DNA of 64,000 nt from Schistosoma mansoni (GCF_000237925.1 NC_031502.1:51783120-51847119); one strand, 5' to 3'. Shown: positions 22,344-34,284, counted from the stretch's first letter. The notes: generated by a model from the letters alone, not told the origin. Translations and numbers: made by a program.

Positions 22344-22459
22344 GAGATATAAGAATTCCTGATTTCACTGATGATGATTTCATTCGTCGCGATTCTGTTT
22401 ATTCTTATTTTGATGATGATTCTTCTGTTAAAAATACGTTTTCACATCAATTCAACTGA
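22344..22459 (+). pseudogene. Possible orphan C-terminal exon or relic resembling the mucin-gene tail
   Basis: The frame IPDFTDDDFIRRDSVYSYF...DDDSSVKNTFSHQFN-stop has the same Asp/Ser/Phe-rich, T-ending-codon style as the unique tail of the gene that ends 675 bp upstream. No clear alignment, so it may be a coincidence of composition. Confidence 0.25.
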
Positions 22460-24330
22460 AGTATATTTGCAGTTTATAACTAGCTTTCTATTCATGAATT
22501 TTCAACTCAAATTTGTTAATATAGCTCTATAGATGTATAGTGATTTGATGCTTTTAATGTCATCAATATCTTAGTTGATTAGTTTATATCTAATTAATTT
22601 ATAGTATTTATTTGTTATTATAAACTGAATCACTCTAAACAATTTACCGTTATAGATAGGAAACCGTTAAAATGATTAAACGAATGGTTTGTTTAACTAA
22701 AGAAACCTTCAACTAATTTTAGTAAATGGCAAACTAATAGTTTAATTAGTACCGAATATTGAAACTGATCTCGTTAGTGTCGAGGAACTTAAACATGCCT
22801 GCCAAGTTTATGGTTGACCCATACTTTCAACCAGTGTTATTTTGACAATCTAAGCTCAACAAGTAAACGACGAATTTACTATGTGCACCCAGAAATCATG
22901 CATGTCCCGACACCAAGACAATACGTATTTTAGAATACATACCAACTAACTGTTGAATTATTAAAATAACAAAGAACAAATTTAAACACTTGGTGGTCTG
23001 ATACCGGGTCCTAATGTAGAGATCGGTCTCCAACATCGGAATCAATATTCCATAAACTTTGTACAGTGAGTTTTATTCAGAGAATCAAAAACTCCAAACG
23101 GAAGTTGGTTCACTAAATTTCTTTGAACATTTTTACCGACACTCAAAATGTTTATCCTTTTGAAAAAGTGTAGTGGCCTTTTTGGCATTACCAGGAACTT
23201 ACCAATATGAATTCGCCTAGCACTTTCAACGGACTAATAAACTATCATCAGAGTTTTATTGTAAAGTGAATATTCCATATTCACCTCTTGAAAGACCAAT
23301 TTCGTGGTAATGCAAACACTATTAACCTAGATACTTGTCTAACGCTGCTTTTAACAAGATAAATAAAATAATCCTGTGAATAACGGTGGTTGTATATTAG
23401 GATTCGCTAACTTCTATCAGCATTAAGGTAAACACCTCAGAACCAATAATCCTCATATAAGTAATGACAACTACCAGTGTTTACCTAGAGACGTTTGCAA
23501 GATAATGTGTCAAGTTATAGAATACTTTGGCGATAATTTATCGTAATCAGTTGTGTTTGATACTACTTGCAGGAATCCGTGAAAGTTGAGATTTCCAGAC
23601 CTTCGCTCGCCACAAACCATTCAGTGAATATATTGAACATTCGACTACATCACCTAATAGGAGTGTCAATTCGTATATGAGCTGGCTTACAAACTCCACT
23701 CCTTTAACTGAGACGCCCCAATATGGACCGTCACTCAACTGAAGCTATTATTCAAGCAGTCCTATAGTGTAATAATGTGTTGTACGCTACTTATGTCGAC
23801 ATATGTAGCATATAAAACCAGTCAGAAGTGGAATACCTGGTAGCAGAAGGTTGTGAAGATCGAATCGAAGAGAATGGGAACAGAGAGTAATAGTTATTCA
23901 GATGAAGAAACGATGAAGTTTGAGTTAATTGATGAAGAATTCGCAAATGCAGTATTGTTTGTATGGTCTTCACATTTGACCAAAGAACTCTGAGCTAAAA
24001 TAATAACGTTTTCAAAAAGACAAATGAAATCAATTCATTTTAGCTGAACCGTGAGGTTCTTAGAGCACATAAACGACTACTAAGCACAAGAATATCGGTT
24101 TTGTTTTCATTTTACATTTCAATGTCTCATTTGTATCAGTATTGCCGTTTTCCATGAGTGTAATAAAAAGAAAAAGTGAGATTCCTTACATTACAAACCT
24201 TCTAGTTGTTATGATTCTATTCAAATCAATGTTAATACGTTTTATTTAACTTTTATGCTGTTGGCAAACTTGGCAACGTTTATGCGTTACCATCGTGCTG
24301 AGAATTCTATATTGTACCAGATTATAATAT
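22460..24330. other. No gene seen
   Basis: AT-rich intergenic DNA. Short ORFs at 23547-23738 and 23791-23973 on the minus strand show no motif. Confidence 0.3.
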
Positions 24331-24340
24331 TGAATAAAGC

Positions 24341-24342
<2 letters not shown>

Positions 24343-24395
<53 letters not shown>
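24343..24395. repeat. (AAT)n microsatellite
   Basis: A run of about 17 AAT triplets. Confidence 0.95.
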
Positions 24396-24397
<2 letters not shown>

Positions 24398-24539
24398 ATT
24401 TTCGACACGTTTTCATGTAAGCCTTTATTTTACAAGTTGACTAGAAGCTAATTAAATGACTATTTTGACTGTATTTGGTTGTTTAATGAACCATGCTGGT
24501 ATATTCGAACAATAAATACTAATCAGTCGCACCTCTATA

Positions 24540-26040
24540 AGTATGTTGAACTTTATTGAAAATTCTGAAACCATAGACATAAGTGGCCAGTACTCCGGCA
24601 TCCTATCTCTACCGGCATCAGAACTCAAACGACTGTTAATCATGTTCACAAAAAATGTTCAGCTTCAGTTCAGTAATGTCATATACCAACAAAGTGATGT
24701 TTCAGTAGACATTTTCATGGCTTATTTCGAAAGAACTGAGCTCAAAGGGATGATTATTGAAACAGTTTTGTATTTGAGGTACGTTGACGACACCTTCCTC
24801 GTACGTAATAATCAATAACATTCAACACATCTTCAGGAACTTATAGCAACCATCCTACAATCAATTTCGATTCTAGTCAATTTTGGTTAAGCCCTTTTTA
24901 TAACTTACTTAACAGACATTGTCATTTGGATAGTAACAATTTGCATATTCTTTGCACTGCTATACCACTAGAGCATATGACACTCTATCCGAAATGTTGA
25001 CTGCTTAAATATCATTCGATGACTCATACACCTCCCCATAAGTGTACGCACGCAAATATTATTATCAGCCTTTGTTTTGCTTTGCTGTGCCCTTATTAAA
25101 TGTGACTATAAATTGCCTATGTAATCACTCGCTTGCACCTTGTTCGTTTCCTTCGCTTGTTCGCCTGTTCACTCGCTCTCTCGCTTGCCGCTCGCTCGCT
25201 CGTTGATATTCGCTCAGGTGTTGTTAACTTTCTAACCTGAGTTATTCGACAATAAACTGTAGTTGCTGCCATCCTTTGTCTTCTGATTTTTACGCACCGT
25301 TAAGTTTAGAATTATAACGGTTATCGAAGTAAACGATTAACGAATCGCGGCACTACAAACTTTTCAACGAAGTTCATCCAGTTTACTATGGAACATGCAA
25401 ATGGAAACAAGTTTCATTTTCTCGATATTTTAGTAGAACGAAGAAAAAATGACACAGTCCAACGTTCAGCTAATAGAAAAGATATATAGAATGAGATTTC
25501 TCTCAATTTCAATAGCTTTTGTTCACACAGTTACAAAAAGTCACTGGTTAAAACACTATTTCACAGAATAGAAAGAAAATGTACTGCCAATGCATTAGGA
25601 GAGGAACAACTGAATGTGAAAAGATGTTTAAAGAACAACGGATATCCACTGAAATTTATTGAGAAATATGGAAAACGTAAAGATAAAAAAAAACTTCAGT
25701 AAACAAAAAGTCATTTTTATTCAACTTAAATTCGAAGGTGACGAATGTTACAGGGTCAGTCAACAAAATACCAAGAACTGAATTGAGAACTTATCCTGAA
25801 ACTAAACTGATTGTCTTGTTCAAAACAAAATGTTCTTTAACACAATCAAGGATTGATTGGTATCCCTTTCATGTTACCACCAACTATGTATACAAATTCA
25901 TAAGTATCTGCCGAAGTAGTGACATTGGTAGAACAAAATGAAGGGTCTACGTTCAATTCAAAGAACATATTTCAAAACGTCTAAGGTCAAGTGAATTAAA
26001 AGTATTCAGTAGTGACATCTCGAGATGGGATTAATTAAAA
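24540..26040 (+). mobile_element. Penelope-like element remnant (RT to GIY-YIG) with an insertion
   Basis: Landmarks in order: a reverse-transcriptase palm block (DIFMAYFERTELKG, then VLYLRYVDDTFLV, with the YVDD catalytic signature of PLEs), NKFHFLDILVERR, the CLKNNGYPLKFIEKY block, and a GIY-YIG-like piece around YVYKF...DIGRTK...VQFKEHI. Between the RT block and the NKFHFLD block about 450 bp are foreign (24890-25370). Broken in several places; a fossil. Confidence 0.7.
24990..25370 (+). mobile_element. Possible solo LTR-like insertion in the PLE remnant
   Basis: Interrupts the PLE coding order. It shares with 52180-52600 (opposite strand) a CTCGCTxxCTCGCTTGC-like tract followed by TCTTCTGATTTxTAC, CACCGTTA and a TAACGGTT block. 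The shared piece without coding sequence suggests a solo terminal repeat of an LTR element; the exact ends and the family are not resolved. Confidence 0.35.
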
Positions 26041-27065
26041 TTTCCTATAAAAAAATTTCAATCCTTCCCGGTAAGGACAGAAGGCTAAATTACAAACGTT
26101 AATCCCTGTGATCTGGAATAGCGTTTACACCACGGTGATTTTTGTATTTCTTTTTTTTAATCTCACCTTAAAGATCTTTCATCCGGTTACGTCCAACGAG
26201 GTGAATAGTTTTAAAATGAAATCCATTGATTACTGTTTTCTGATAAGTAATATAAAACATAATAATTCCTTTTATGATCACCTTTTCTTTCATTTTGAAG
26301 GTCAATAATTCACCTGACACTAGTTCCATGATCTGACAATCCTAATTGACGGATATCAATTGATAAATTTTATAAAATTGTGTCCTGAAGGGTTTACTGA
26401 CACAACTGAATCCACAGTGTTTTTTCAATATATGACAAAAGGTGTTCTTACAGCCAATCTTTCAGAATAATGTATATATCCACATTAATGAGATTTAGGA
26501 GATAATGGTGAACAGGAAAGTCATATTACAGCCCTTATTGGGTTTTTAGAGTATCAGTTAGATGAAGATAACGATCTGGATTGATTTTTGTTCGCTGCTA
26601 CGGATTAAGTCAGTTTGACTACTCTCCTCGTGAATATAGTCGACCTTATTGGGACATTCAAAATCGACAGCAAAAATTTATTTCACTTTCAAATTATGAC
26701 CTTTATTACGTATGTAATAGCCATATCAATTTCTATCGTCTTCATTCCCCGTGCAACTTCAACACTACTCCCTTCATTTCTGTCATTATTCAAGCTTTCA
26801 ACTAATAATGGATTTCTGCTTAGAGTTGTCTCGAACGATTAACTGGGGATAGTTTCTGCAGTAACGAACTTACATCACTTTGTAAATAGAGTACGTCTAA
26901 TTGAAAGTGTCATGAAAAGTATATGTTATTATGTATTTATTCTTCATCTGTAAATAAAACTAAAAAGGCTGCAATCTGGAAAAGTATTAATTTATTCTGT
27001 CAGGTTTTAAATTAAAACATGAACAGGTAAATTTCTAAGCTCAACAAATGTGCTTTCTAGTTTAC
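26041..27065. other. No gene; contains a repeat copy at 26660-26870
   Basis: Repeat paired with 5361-5545 (see that entry). The overlapping ORFs at 26581-26842 are in different frames and show no motif. Confidence 0.35.
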
Positions 27066-29227
27066 AAGCACTGGACAACGGGCGGACAACATCAAAAACG
27101 TTTATTACGTCCTTTTTTTCGGGATACTGACAAACTCAACAAATTCAAGATATCCCTCAGCAACAGGTTCCAGGCTTTTGAGGAGCCACTCAATGGAGAG
27201 GGAACTACTATGGAGAGCAACTGGAAAGGGTTCAAGTAGGCAATCATTTCAACATGTCAGGATGTTCTGGGCCACAAGAAGCACCATCACAAGGAATCCA
27301 TCAAGATAAGATTGAAGGAGGAACAAGAAGGCAGCAATCAATACCAGCAGAACGAGAACAGAAAAGGTCGAGGCACAAGCCGAATACACAGAAGTAAACA
27401 AGCAAGTGAACAGGAGCATCAAAACCGACAAACGTCAACATGTGGAAGATTTGGCAATGACGGTAGAAAAGGCTGCAAGAGAAGGAAACATGAGACAACT
27501 GTATGATACAACAAAGAAACTTGCTGGAAATTACCGTCAACCAGAAAGACCAGTGAAAAGCAAGGAAGGCAAGGTAATCACCAACATTGAAGAACAACGG
27601 AACAGGTGTGTAGAACACTACGAAGAACTCTTGAATCGACCAGCTCCACTGAACCCACCCAACATCGAAGTAGCACACACGGACCTCCCAACCGATGTTG
27701 GCCCACCAACAATTGGAGAGATCAGCATGGCCATTAGACAAATCAAGAGTGGCAGAGCAGCAGGACCAGACAACATCCCGGCAGAGGCACTGAAAGCAGA
27801 CGTAGCAGCAACTGCAAAGATACTCCACATTCTCTTCAGTAAGATTTGGAACGAAGAACATGTACCAACAGACTGGAAAGAAGGACTTCTGATCAAAATA
27901 CCGAAGAAAGGCGATCTTAGCAAGTGTGATAACTACAAGGACATCACTCTTCTCTCAATACCAGGAAAAGTCTTCAACAGAGTATTGTTAAACATGATGA
28001 AGGATTCCGTGGACGCCCAACTTCGAGATCAACAAGTTGGATTTCGTAAGGATCGATCTTGTGCAGACCAAATTTCAACTCTATGGATCATTGTGGAACA
28101 ATCAATCGAATGGAATTCATCACTCTACATCAACTTCATCGACTACGAGAAGGCATTTGATAGCGTGGACAGGACGACACTATGGAGGCTTCTTCGATTC
28201 TATGGAGTGCCTGAGAAGATAGTCCATATCATACGGAACTCCTATGATGGATTAGACTGCCAAATCGTCCATGGAGGACGACTCATTCGAGGTAAAGACC
28301 GGTGTTAGGCAAGGTTGCTTACTCTCACCCTTTCTCTTTCTCCTGGTGATCGACTGGATCATGAAGACGTCAACATCTGGAGGGAAGCACTGGATACAGT
28401 GGACAGGCAGGATGCATCTGGACGATTTAGACTTCGCAGATGATCTGGCTCTTCTATCACAAACGTAACAACAAATGAAGGAGAAAATGACCAGTGTGGC
28501 AGCAGCCTCAGCAGCAGTAGGTCTCAATATAAACAAAGGGAAAAGCGAGACTCTCCTATACATCACAACATGCATCGATCGAATCACACTTGATGGAGAA
28601 GCTTTGGAGGATGTGAAAACATTTACATATCTGTGCAGCATCATTGATGAACACGGTGGATCAGATGCAGATATGAAGACGCGGATCGGCAAAGCAAAAG
28701 CAGCATATTTACAACTGAAAAACATCTGGAACTCAAAACAATTGTCAACCAACACCAAGATCAGAATTTTCAATACAAATGTCAAGATAGTTCTACTGTA
28801 TGGGGCGGAAACTTGGAGAACTACGAAAGTCGTCATCTGGAAGATACACGTGTTTATTAACAATTATCTACGGAAAATACTTCGGATCCGTTGGTCAGAC
28901 AATATCAGCAACACCTTACTGTGGGAGAGAACAAACCAGGTTCCAGTGGAGGAAGAAATCAGGAAGAAGCGCTGGAAGTGGATAGGACACACACTGAGGA
29001 AAGCAACGAACTGTGTCACAAGGCAAGCTTTCACATTAAATTCTGAAGGCCAAAGGAAAAGAGGAAGACCAAAGAACACATTACGCCGAGAAACGGAGAC
29101 ACACATGAGAAGAATGAACAAAAATTGGATAGAACTAGAAAGGAAGTCCCACGACAGAGTGTGTTGGAGAATGCTGGTTGGCAACCTACGCTCCATTAGA
29201 GGTAACAGGCGTAAGCAAGTTAGTAAA
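27066..29227 (+). mobile_element. RTE-clade LINE (SR2-like), longest copy, 5' truncated
   Basis: Starts inside the endonuclease-RT linker (HWTTGG, RDTDKLNKFKISLSNRFQAF) and runs to the 3' end. RT landmarks: AIRQIKSGRAAGPDNIPAEA, IPKKGDLSKCDNYKDITLLS, QQVGFRKDRSCADQI, NFIDYEKAFDSVDR, TGVRQGCLLSPFLF and the catalytic DFADDLALL. After it come [34 protein letters not shown] and [11 protein letters not shown]. Breaks: a TAG at 27236-27238, a frame change before 27406, a frame change at about 28280, and a TAA at 28466-28468 (normally CAA). Otherwise the frame is well kept, so this is a relatively young copy. The tail is the degenerate GCGTAAGCAAGTTAGTAA. Confidence 0.9.
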
Positions 29228-29234
29228 ATTAGCC

Positions 29235-29850
29235 AGGTTTAAGGCAGAGTACATCATTTAAAATTGTAACATATGAACCAAGGATTGTTTGCCATATCAA
29301 ATCAAATCGTTAATGTTGGAATGACTAATATGAAGTCGCTCCTTTTAGCCTGGCCAGCTTCGAGCCCAATAAGTTAATCATTAATTTTATGATATGGTGA
29401 CGTAATTTAATTGATGTTTATTCTTATATCCTAAACTTATCTAACCATTATTATTACTATTAAACTTACTAACCTTTAAAAAAAATTTATTCAGCATCTA
29501 CCCCTATCTGCTAATTCTTGCGTAATTCGTATTATTCTACATATTACATAATGTATGTAGTTACATTATTCTCTCTATCACCCCATGTTGACCGTTTTTC
29601 ATTTTACTTATAAAATAATTGAAGTTGACACATCATCCCAACATTAACGATTTGATTTGATTTTATATAAGAAACAATCTTTGATGCACATTTCCTTTCA
29701 TATTTCCTTGAAAAAGCTTGAACCAGATTGCCAGGCGAAACGCTGGATTTACTTCAAATTCATTCGCTGAGATTTTAAAAATATATTATTCCTATTTAAT
29801 GTCTTGATTCACATGTTATAATTTTAAATGATGTACTCTACTTTAAACCT
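29235..29850. mobile_element. Element with 43-bp inverted terminal repeats, family unknown
   Basis: Left end 29235-29276 (AGGTTTAAGGCAGAGTACAT...) and right end 29808-29850 are inverted copies with about four mismatches in 43. The interior (~530 bp) has no ORF. It begins immediately after the RTE tail and ends about 50 bp before PLE sequence. It may be a MITE-like element or an inverted PLE terminal piece; no target duplication could be fixed. Confidence 0.5.
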
Positions 29851-29889
29851 AACAAATTTTATGGATTATTAATTTGGAGTCACACAATA

Positions 29890-30330
29890 ACTTCAGTCGA
29901 AAAGAAAACATTATGCATGAACATCGACTTCAAGAGTGACAGAGCCACATAGGTCTTAAAAAGGAGAATTTCTGATTCTTTAAAAAATCGTTCTTCTCAG
30001 CAACGTTGCGAATAGTATTTCCCAGCTGATCATTGTTCATCAATAATCTTAAGGATAAATTATCTCATCTGACCAACTCAATGTACATTTACCAATTTAC
30101 TTGTTCATGTGGAACAAGGTATATAAATCGTTCGATGTGTACTTTATCCAAGAGAATTTAAGAACGTTACCCGGCGTAGCTAAGAAGAGGAGGAAACTGA
30201 TCAATAAGAAGTTCAATAATCGAACACCTTGTGAACACAAGTCACTCAATAAAGATGGACTCTGCGTTCAAAGTCATCTACAAGATAAGTAGAAGTCTTC
30301 CAACGGCAATTATATCGCATCTTAGTATTG
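29890..30330 (+). mobile_element. Penelope-like element fragment (GIY-YIG region)
   Basis: The frame reading SMYIYQFTCSCGTRYI, NRSMCTLSKRI corresponds to the Y-x-C-x-CG-x-x-YIGRT block of PLE endonucleases, followed by a degraded C-terminal part. A fossil piece, close to 30840-31130 where a PLE-like CCTGATGAGAAATTATTG motif occurs. Confidence 0.55.
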
Positions 30331-31207
30331 CCAGAATTGTGTGTCCAAAAGTGATTGGCACAACCTCTTCTTTTACCATAGTCTAAATGTCTTATAAGTT
30401 TTTTTCTCCATACTCTTCTTCCTTTACGGCCATCTGCTTCCCCTTCCATCTTCTCTTTAAATCTCCTATCCCCAAATGGTTTATTTCTGTTTCTATGATC
30501 CTCCTGATTACATTTAATATCAATTTCAACATTTTATCTTATCATGCTGAGTCATCCCTTCCGAATGATAATTTCCCTATCTATCTTTTGATGAGTATTT
30601 AATCCATTAATAATCAAACGATTATTAGTTTCCCTATTTGTTTATTCTACCTCACTGTCACCATGTCTAACAGAAGTTTATTATCTCTATTATTACAATT
30701 ATTATAACTATTATCATCCTGGAAAAGTAAGTATGTATGTATGTGATTGTAGAGGTTTGAAAATGAATTCGCCGATAGGAGAACTCTTCCCTGAACCAAT
30801 TTTTCTTATTTAATGACCTGATGGGTGTTCTCCGTTTATATAATTGTAGAACCTGATGAGAAATTATTGAAAAGAATATTCTTCGTCCATATAGCTGCAG
30901 TTTAATATAATGGGAATTTTTCAGCGATTAAAATGAATTATTGACTATATGGTTCTCAGATTTTACTAAGAGATTCTGTGTTTTGGTTAACTACAACTCA
31001 TTCCACTGTTCACTTTAACTCGTAGATTAACTGGATTGGTTTAATATTTTTACATAAGTATCCTTTTATACTAGAGTAAAGCTTGCTGACAATGTAACTG
31101 GAAACAAGATTGTTAACTTATATATGTGTTGTTCTAATTCACAATATCAGAATTTTCAGTATATATTTAAGATTCATAACCAATTGTTCAAGCAATAGAA
31201 TTAACCT
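30331..31207. other. No gene seen; PLE-like 3' motif near 30850
   Basis: AT-rich. CCTGATGAGAAATTATTGAAA at about 30851 resembles the PLE 3' region at 12141 and 47970. The last bases hold the left target duplication of the RTE copy at 31219. Confidence 0.35.
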
Positions 31208-31574
31208 TTCATTAGAGTTAGTAGGCCTCAGCATCCTCGAATAAAACACATACAACACCGATACAATCACATTTGATGGAAAAACTCTGCAACAGTGGAA
31301 ACTTTCACATACGTTAGCAGCATCATCGATAAAGGTGCAGGTTTTGACACAGATGTACTGGCAAGGATTGGTAAAGTAAGAACAGCATTCCTACAGTTCA
31401 ACAACACATGCAACTCAAAACAACTGTCTTCAAGACAACATCAAAGTCAGAATCTTCAACACGAACGTCAACACAGTTCTACTGTGCGGAGCTCAAACTT
31501 CCAGAACTACCACAACCATCATCAAAACTGTACAAGTATTTATAAACAATTGTCTACACAAGATTTCCGATGTC

Positions 31575-31875
31575 GAGATGGTGGAAAAGATTTGTAGCTC
31601 AGGTGGGTGATTTTGACGTGGGTTTGTTCTCAGAGCTGGANNNNNNNNNNNNNNNNNNNNNNNNNNNNNNNNNNNNNNNNNNNNNNNNNNNNNNNNNNNN
31701 NNNNNNNNNNNNNNNNNNNNNNNNNNNNNNNNNNNNNNNNNNNNNNNNNNNNNNNNNNNNNNNNNNNNNNNNNNNNNNNNNNNNNNNNNNNNNNNNNNNN
31801 NNNNNNNNNNNNNNNNNNNNNNNNNNNNNNNNNNNNNNNNTCCAGCTCTGAGAACAAACCCACGTCAAAAATTTT
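31575..31875. mobile_element. Foldback (inverted-repeat) element, family C, copy C1, with gap
   Basis: The left arm GAGATGGTGGAAAAGATTTG...GTTTGTTCTCAGAGCTGGA and the right arm TCCAGCTCTGAGAACAAAC... are inverted copies facing each other across 200 Ns (31641-31840). Direct repeats CGATGTC (31568-31574 and 31876-31882; 9-10 bp if one mismatch is allowed) look like a target-site duplication in the host RTE copy. An 8-9 bp duplication with inverted ends fits a DNA transposon or MITE-like element; no transposase is present. Confidence 0.65.
31641..31840. other. Assembly gap (N run) at a hairpin
   Basis: 200 Ns between the two arms of a foldback element, a typical place for assembly to fail. Confidence 0.99.
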
Positions 31876-32223
31876 CGATGTCCGTTGACCATATACTATG
31901 AGCAACAGTCTACTATGTGAGAGAACAAACCAACTTCCATCTGAGGAGGAAATTAGGAAAAGACGTTGGAAGTGGATAGGACACACATTGAAGAAATTGT
32001 CAAACTACATCACGATCCATGGACTAACATGGAATTGTGAAGGGAAATTTAAAAGTGGAAGACCAAGTAACACATTGAATCGGAAATTGGAAGGAGACAT
32101 AGAAAGAATGAATATGAATTGGAAATAACTGGAAGGGATTGTCGAGGACAGAGTTAGATGGAGAATGGTGGTGGTCGACCTATGCTCCTCCATGAGAGGT
32201 AACAGGCGTAAGTTCATTAGAGT

Positions 32224-32755
32224 CAATAGTTCAATTATATTAGTAAATAGTGTAATACAGTTTGTCAAATGATCATGATCAGATTATGATTTTTAAGTTG
32301 TAATATGAAGTTTATTGTGTAGTTTTCTTCATTATTACTTTACATGTAATCGGAAAGACATACCTCTGTCCATTATTTGCGATACGTGATTTCAGTTAAA
32401 CCTATGGATGCCAATTTTCATTTTCTATATCATTAGTTTCTAAACCAATCAATCAATAAAATCGTTATAAAAACTGTAGATTATAAAAGATTAGTTATTT
32501 ATCACGGATAACATAAATGGGTCACTAACATTACTAATAACATAATGACTATAACAGAATAATATTGTTCCTTTTTGTTAATCAATTCTGAATTATGATC
32601 ATTTCATTGTAACTAATGATTACCATTTCTTCAATGTTAAACATCATTTGTATGTCAAAAAAGTATAAAATCTTTATTACAGGACTTTGAGCGGAACGAT
32701 CAATCATTTTGATCTCAGTCATAAAAACAGGCAATAAAAGTATGGTGATAGTGGA
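32224..32755. other. No gene seen
   Basis: AT-rich intergenic DNA. Confidence 0.3.
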
Positions 32756-32761
32756 TATTAA

Positions 32762-33012
32762 ATTCAGCAGCAAAATCAATCGCAATCATCTACTGATACT
32801 CAGAATCATGGTCTATAAACCATCCAACGACAAACTCAACAACATAATCCATGAACTTCAAAAACTTACATTCCAATTCGAAATCCTACAACCGGTTTTT
32901 TACATTACCAATGATAAATAAATCAAACTAGGATGATGATGATGACTTACCATTTCCAGTCAATCAAACACAACTAACATCAGATTCACAAACTTCTAAT
33001 CAGTCAGGATGA
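32762..33012 (+). pseudogene. Possible relic of a Gln/Ser-rich secreted protein gene
   Basis: The frame from 32762 reads IQQQNQSQSSTDTQNHGL-stop and then TIQRQTQQHNP-stop. In another frame, 32932-33012 reads DDDDDLPFPVNQTQLTSDSQ and TSNQSG-stop. The Gln/Ser/Asn-rich style and the acidic/Ser/Gln end resemble the gene at 36949-38190 (…FDDSQTGEPKQSLEAQL…), which lies 4 kb away on the other strand. At least two stops and one frame change. Identification rests on composition, so it is tentative. Confidence 0.35.
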
Positions 33013-33084
33013 CTTTGCTTGTTTCAATTCTCATCGTAGATCTTCATTTTTGAATAACAATGCTAACATTAGGTTTTAATATAA

Positions 33085-33255
33085 ATTCATTTTAATGGAT
33101 TTTTGTTCTCTGAGCTGGATGGTTTGATCGTGAAACTTTCATCGTCCTTCTGATGATGTCGTTCAGAAGGACAATGAAAGCTCCACGACCAAACCGTCCA
33201 GCTCAGAGAACAAAATTCCATCAAAATCATCTACCTGGGCTACAAGTCTCCACTA
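33085..33255. mobile_element. Foldback element family C, compact copy C2
   Basis: TTTTGTTCTCTGAGCTGGAT and the following ~55 bases return in inverted orientation as ...GTCCAGCTCAGAGAACAAAAT, with a short loop near 33160 (TGATGATGTCGTT). Outer part on the right: CATCAAAATCATCTACCTGG and GCTACAAGTCTCCACT. The left outer arm is mostly missing. Confidence 0.7.
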
Positions 33256-33327
33256 TCTATAGAAATTTATTTCTAATTCGTAAAATTGGAGTTCATTAAT
33301 TCTATCTAAGAATTAGTTAAATTTCAT

Positions 33328-33785
33328 AGTTGAGATCATGAGTCAATAGAAGCTAGACCACCATGAAAAACCTGGAAGCACTGAAAGGCCGTTTCTTCCT
33401 ATTCTGGAACTCCTCAGCAGTGAGCTTCCACGATCCCGCCTCATGAGATTCGAACCTATAACCTATCAGTCTCGTGCGCGAGCGCTTAACCTCCAGACAA
33501 CTGAACCGGCCGGTATCCAACGGTGTTAATGCCTAAGCTCAACCAATCCACGAAATTGAACGACCATTCACCAATGTCTTCAGTGAGTTGATATCTCCCA
33601 ACAGACCTGGTTGAACTCCACTGGTTACCGCTTCTCACTAGAACTTCAGGAAATAACTCATGGAGCCAGTCACTAGTGAGCATATGTTGATCATTATCAG
33701 AATGGGGTTTTGTGGAGATTTTAGTAATGTTATAGTTGAAATCATGAGTCGATTGAAGCTAGACCACTGTGGAAATCCTGGAAGT
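33328..33785 (-). repeat. Hammerhead SINE family B, near full unit plus start of a second unit (B6)
   Basis: One unit of about 405 bp runs from the arm AGTTGAGATCATGAGTCAAT (33330) through ribozyme, B box, A box, the CCACGAAATTGAACGACC block and a further ~230 bp. At 33735 a second unit starts in the same orientation with the same arm (AGTTGAAATCATGAGTCGAT...), breaking off at 33785 after CCTGGAAG. This head-to-tail arrangement means the long form is a circularly continuous unit. The part from 33540 to 33730 is also present in sense orientation at 34320-34510. Confidence 0.7.
33378..33424 (-). ncRNA. Hammerhead motif, family B (B6)
   Basis: Minus strand: CTGAGGAG core (33410-33417) and GAAAC are kept; stem I CACTG/CAGTG pairs perfectly. 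Stem III (ACGGCCTT) and the closing pair of stem II are altered and the cleavage triplet is TTT, so activity is doubtful. Confidence 0.5.
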
Positions 33786-34284
33786 TAAATAATGATTAAC
33801 CAATATCTTAAAGACATAAATAATGTGTTTTTTCGAATACTGGAATAATTTTCTTATACTTTATTGTACTTTTATATAGTAATATCAATTTTAGTTCATT
33901 TTTATATATCATAGGGTACAGTATACATTTGATAATGTTTTTTATTTATTCATTTTTATGACAGATTTATATACTACTTATTGATATATTTCAGCGTTCT
34001 AGTAAAATATGAAATTTATTCACATGCTAATGTTTGCTTTTATTTTCCCATTGTTGTTTAGAAATGCCAAATGATTAGTCGCTTGTTGGTATTAAGGGGA
34101 AAATGAAGTAGAAGTATGTTATGAATAGTCTCACTCATGAGCAAAAGCTTTATGATATTGTTTAGCAATAGTATGTTTTAAGATTACTTAGATTTTATAG
34201 ATGTCTCCTAAGTTCTAGCAAAAATCTGTAAATAATGTAGTTCTACAATTTCTGAAATGAGTCAGTTAGATAATAATTATAGGT

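Larger units (their letters stand above)
31219..32212 (+). mobile_element. RTE-clade LINE (SR2-like), 5' truncated, carrying a nested foldback insertion
   Basis: Flanked by an 11-bp target-site duplication TTCATTAGAGT (31208-31218 and 32213-32223). Encodes the region after the FADD box: VLARIGKVRTAFLQF, a degraded YGAETWR block, then [26 protein letters not shown] and [18 protein letters not shown]. The 3' end stops at AACAGGCGTAAG with hardly any tail repeat. Interrupted at 31575-31875 by a foldback element with an assembly gap. Several stops and frame changes. Confidence 0.85.

Noticed and set aside
33150-33215. CTGATGA...GAAA pattern in foldback family C, resembling a hammerhead
   Set aside because: Stem II can be drawn only with an extra base in the core, and no stem III with a plausible NUH triplet or a closing stem I was found.
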